Shown: in pieces, positions 60,071-64,000 of the stretch
How the letters are laid out: every line of letters starts with the position of its first letter
How positions within the stretch are numbered: the stretch's first letter is position 1
DNA from: Drosophila persimilis
Taxonomy: Eukaryota; Arthropoda; Insecta; Diptera; Drosophilidae
Direction: 5' to 3'
Length of the DNA stretch: 64,000 nt
Assembly (NCBI RefSeq): GCF_003286085.1
Contig: NW_020825340.1
Coordinates: 1,488,001 to 1,552,000 of the forward strand
Notes under the pieces: model-generated
Told to the model about the DNA's origin: nothing
Database searches by the model: none
The model's input: the letters and a program-made list of their open reading frames with translations, nothing else
Program-made: the position numbers and the translations under genes

Positions 60071-60576
60071 ACTTTGGAAGGTGGGAGTTATGTAAATACA
60101 TTTAATTTTTTAGTTTTCTCGCTTGGCTTTTCCATGGGCCATGGCCCACGGCCCATGGCACGCACACTGTTCTGTTCGGCCAGGCCACATCCTTCACCAT
60201 TTTGGCCATTTGGTCATTTGCATATGGAGGGTATGCGGGGGTATGGGGCATGGGATGGCGGCAGTCGACTGTTGCGTATCTTGCGGATACGTATTTGAAA
60301 TATGAACAGTTCTACTACCTTTGGCTCCATGCTTATTGCCTTTGATTAATCACCAGGTCGAGCGGTGCCCCTGTGGCCCTGTGGCCTGTAGCCTGTGGTC
60401 TTTGGTCTGTTTTCCATACATGGTCGAGTTCTTTTTGGCCGTTAAGTGTGATATTTGTAACACTTTGCCAACCCATTGTTGGGACCGACTGAAAGGCTTT
60501 TAGACCTCTCCAGCGGCCTGCCTTGGATATGGCTAATTAGCCCATTACTCCATTATTGTTGCTCTTGTCGGTCGTT

Positions 60577-60602
60577 GGCAAAGGCAAAGGCAAAGGCAAA
60601 GG
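60577..60602. repeat. (GGCAAA)n hexamer repeat
   Basis: Four GGCAAA units. Confidence 0.88.
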
Positions 60603-61788
60603 GTTTCCACTTCTTACCTTTTTTTTTTGGTGTTGTTTTTCGGTAGGCTTCTTTCCGTTGTGGGCCGTCGCACACGTGTGGATGGGTCCCCTCTGAATCT
60701 GACTCGGACTCCGACACTGGAGAGGTTCTTTGTACGAGTATATGGCTTTCAAATATGCGCAATAAATTCCAATTTCGTGGCCTAATGAATCCACAAAAAA
60801 AAAAAAACCAACCGCCCGCCCATTCGTTTGGCCAGCCCAAAAAGGGCCCCGCAATTAGCGCGGCGCCAAAAGCCATCCGAATGTTTTCCGACTGCGCCCA
60901 ATTCTAAAATCCCAGTGCCCCTACCCAAATATGACGGCATCTGAAATGCGTAAAGTCGTAAAAATAAAAATAAATATTACATAATTTTCAAGATTAATTG
61001 CTGATAAAACGAGGCTACACACAAATTAAACTTTCAGGTAATACGAGTACCAAAAGAATTGAAATTTATTTGCAAAATTAACCCCTTTGGGGCACTCTAT
61101 CATCTGTTGGAGCTGCCACTCAAAGTAGGAAACGAATTGACTCTTGAGGTTCTTGTCATCGAGCCATCATGATGGGGTTGGATTTAGGCTTGAAACTATT
61201 AGGGATCTTCCAAGAAGCCCATAATTAATATAAGACAAGTGCCTAGGGTTTTAAGTATAGTTTTCTTTGAAAATAAACAATTGTTTGATAACCTAGGGAC
61301 TGATCAAGAGCCTCTAATAGCACAATCCTATATCCTACTTATACGCTTTAATCAGTGTACAAAATATACCTTAATCTCATAACTTTCCGAGGTTTCCGAA
61401 ACTACTGAAATTGTTTTATGTCTTAGATCTAAGCTTTCAATGTAATCTTAGATTGTTCTTCGTTCTATAACCTTGAGAATAGCAACTGCTCCGAGCTGAA
61501 GAGCTCTCCCAGCTGAATTTGTTGCCCAAATAAACGCCAAATCGATATCAAGTGTCGACAATCCTTGCCGATGTGCTCTCCTCATTCCCGACCCCAATTA
61601 AAGTCGAGTTTCGTTAACTGCCCGACAATTTGCGAGCTGGAACCCTTCCCTTCCCATGCCCTTCCCATGCCCTTCCCTTTACCCGTGACCGCAAGAAGGC
61701 ATCCATCAGGCAAGTGTCGGGCTGTCATATAAAGCCCCTGGAAATGAGAGGAGCAAATCTGGGGGCTCAAGGAATTTATGCATTTGTA

Positions 61789-61826
61789 GGGGTCCAGGGT
61801 CCAGGGTCCAGGGTCCAGGGTCCGGG
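61789..61826. repeat. (GGGTCCA)n heptamer repeat
   Basis: Five GGGTCCA units. Confidence 0.9.
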
Positions 61827-62337
61827 TGGACTCTCTTCCGAGTCCTCTGGCCGCACGCATAAGTTTCAATTTTCGTTTAAGCCTCGGTTTGGGGGGCAGC
61901 AGGACGGCCAAGGACTTTGTTGTCCTCATAAGCCCATTGATTAATTTGAAATTTATGATGCGACTGCGGATCGCAGGGCATCCATAACTTTTGCTCTGCG
62001 GTTGGCAGCACCCCTGCACCCTTGAGCCCTCCACCCCATGAACGCCATGAACGCCATGAAGCCCCGGTACCAAGCAGCTTCCTGTGGAATGTGTTCTCAT
62101 CTTTCACTCTCTCACGGCTCATATACATTTTAATTAAACGTCGCAACACCGGAAGACCAAAGCAGCAGGCAGCAGGCAGCAGCACCAACAAAAACACTTG
62201 ACAATTTCACGTTAATCCTGGTCACAGGGCCAGGGTCCTTTTCTGGCCACGATTCCTGCCTATTTTTCGGAGCTACCCATAATCATAAACATCGAGCCGA
62301 CATTCGGCAGAGGAGTGGGGGCCGATGATTGGAATTC

Positions 62338-62710
62338 TACACTGAGCGAAACTTAATGATTCAGTACAGAAAATATCCCTCCTATATTTCTGTACCAAGA
62401 GGAAAAGTATTTACTTTATGCAAATATTTGATCATCTAAATGTATTTTATATTTAAAATCAATATATTTCAAATTTCTATTAAATATTTTCATATTTATA
62501 TCAAATATATTTCCTACAAATTTGATATATAATATTTTTATTATTTTTATATTTATATCCCGTAGATTTATTTTAAAGGATTTGAAATATTTCAATATAA
62601 TATTCAGATTAAATTTAAATCCAATTCTATTTAATTTCACTATTTTTCTATATGAAAACCGATTATTCAATTTAAATATTGGTGTGTTGCCATTTTTCTC
62701 TGAGTGTTGA
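62338..62710. mobile_element. Possible AT-rich MITE-like element
   Basis: The left end CACTGAGCGAAA and the right end TTTCTCTGAGTG form an imperfect terminal inverted repeat (10 of 12 positions). They bracket about 350 bp of strongly AT-rich sequence rich in AAATATTT. No transposase frame and no clear target duplication are visible. Confidence 0.3.
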
Positions 62711-64000
62711 GCGATTTAATTCAATATTATTTCCTTTATAGTAATTAGGGTACCACCTCGATGCAGTTTTCTTCTCGAATTCCTTGACTTAAGAACTCTG
62801 GGAGGTTTCTGCCAGTGTAGGGTCAGGGGCTCATGGCTCCTGGGCTTCGCGGCGGTTATCGGAGCGGGTATCGTACGAGTACATGCGACTTAATTACGCG
62901 TGCCAAGCCGAGCGGCTTTTGTTATTATCATTCAGTCAGCCGGTTACCGGTTCCACTAACCACCTCTCCGCTCCTCGCCTCTCATCCCCCTCGCCTTTAG
63001 CTTTCGGCCACCTCCCGTGGTATCCTTTGGTCCTTCTGCTGCTCCTTTGTTGCCCTCTGCCCATTGATGATAATGTTTGAGCGTCGACGCTGAGCATTGG
63101 CTGCGCTTAATGAATTTATTTGTTACGCATGGCGTACTTTGAATTGGCGTCCATGTCAGGACACACACACACACACACACAGAGAGAATGAGCCCGAAGG
63201 AAGCTGAAGGCCTGGGCCTCATTGTCCTGCTGCCTTAATGAAATCCATTATTACGAAACCCATTCCCAGAGTCACACAAAGAGCAGAGCAGAGCAGAGAC
63301 GAGACGAGACGCGACGCGAGACCGAGGCCAAAGTAAATACACTTATTACGAAAAGTGTTGGGCCCAACCCTCGAGGAACGGAACGGAACGGTACGGAACG
63401 GGCATAAAACGCAGCAGGAGCAGGATATTACGCACAGCGAATGATGTGCGACGTCCCAGGTCCCAGCGCCCAGGTCCCAGCTCCCAGGTCCCAGGATGGG
63501 GTTCAGCGAAACGGAAATGGAAATAGCAACAGCGGCAATGGCAATCGCAATCGCAATGGCAATGGCCCAACGGTAGCGGTAAATGGCACAGTGGAATGTA
63601 TTATTTTTTTGGTTCGCCCTTGCCTTTTTGCCAGAATACCAGAACCATCTGATAACGATGACCGTTCTACGGGATGCAAATTGTACGTATATCAAGCGTC
63701 CGACCCCCGACAGCGACAATTGTCCCATAATCCACCCAGAAGTCCTACGGCCTGGCCTCACTCCCCTAAAACATAGCCCGGAAGAGGGTTGCTTTCCAAG
63801 CACTTGAAGCGCATGCAATTCCAATTGAATATTTCGCACATCAGGAAACTATCAAGGATGGTTAATGTGATCCCTAAACGTTGATATGAAAATGCAATAT
63901 CCCGGCTGCATATATTGTACACAGATGTGGGCCGTCATTTGAAGGGTAACAATAGGATTAAGACTAGTTCAGGCTCAGAGCAAGGCTTTATCTAATTGGA
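62711..64000. other. Gene-free stretch, right edge
   Basis: No gene is supported. It holds a CA repeat near 63162-63181, (GGAAC)n near 63377-63400, and (AATGGC)n-type repeats at about 63515-63565. A long minus-strand frame across 63.2-63.8 kb is repeat-driven. Confidence 0.55.

Larger units (their letters stand above)
59851..62337. other. Gene-free stretch
   Basis: No supportable gene. It contains several short simple repeats and ordinary non-coding sequence. Confidence 0.55.

Noticed and set aside
63219..63839. Minus-strand frame of 206 codons
   Set aside because: It contains an (IA)n run from the AATGGC/AATCGC repeats and (GGAAC)n-derived residues; composition is repeat-driven.
1..64000. 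tRNA genes
   Set aside because: I looked for T-loop GGTTCRANNCC-type boxes by eye and found none with matching acceptor stems; a covariance-model scan would be needed to be sure.

Overview
The window looks like nuclear DNA from a Drosophila-type fly. The evidence is long non-coding stretches full of CA, GAGA, CAG/CAA and GT-type simple repeats, a 74-nt spliceosomal intron, metazoan poly(A) signals, and protein families that are typical or expanded in flies (MADF/BESS regulators, Ste24-like paralogues, glutaminyl-cyclase paralogues). The mix of very GC-rich simple repeats and compact AT-rich tandem blocks reminds me of the obscura group. That species-level guess is an impression and was not tested. 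I saw no prokaryotic, viral or organellar features.

The window is gene-poor. From left to right: 1-26.7 kb holds no gene I can support, only simple repeats, a 35-bp minisatellite (8.12-8.34 kb) and several AT-rich tandem blocks. At 26.74-27.62 kb (-) lies a single-exon MADF-BESS protein gene with a GAGA-rich 5' flank. A weak 44-codon open frame follows at 28.19 kb. From 28.4 to 36.5 kb I again see only repeats. At 36.53-37.00 kb (-) there is a candidate two-cistron transcript: a 74-aa single-pass membrane microprotein, then after TAA-T-ATG a spliced 57-aa second frame. At 40.58-41.69 kb (+) is an intronless secreted M28 glutaminyl-cyclase-like gene. At 43.0-43.6 kb is a promoter or 5'-exon-like segment bounded by a 13-bp inverted repeat. 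At 52.13-53.57 kb (-) is an intronless Ste24-like membrane protein gene. It diverges over about 0.2 kb from a gene for a small C-terminally anchored membrane protein (53.79-54.27 kb, +). The last 10 kb hold only repeats and AT-rich blocks.

Two of the enzyme-family genes carry substitutions at residues central to catalysis: Glu to Thr in the cyclase-like protein, and HExxH to HQxxH in the Ste24-like protein. Both may be pseudoenzymes. The genes do not form an obvious pathway. The clearest structural links are the divergent pair at 53.6 kb and the possible dicistronic microprotein transcript.
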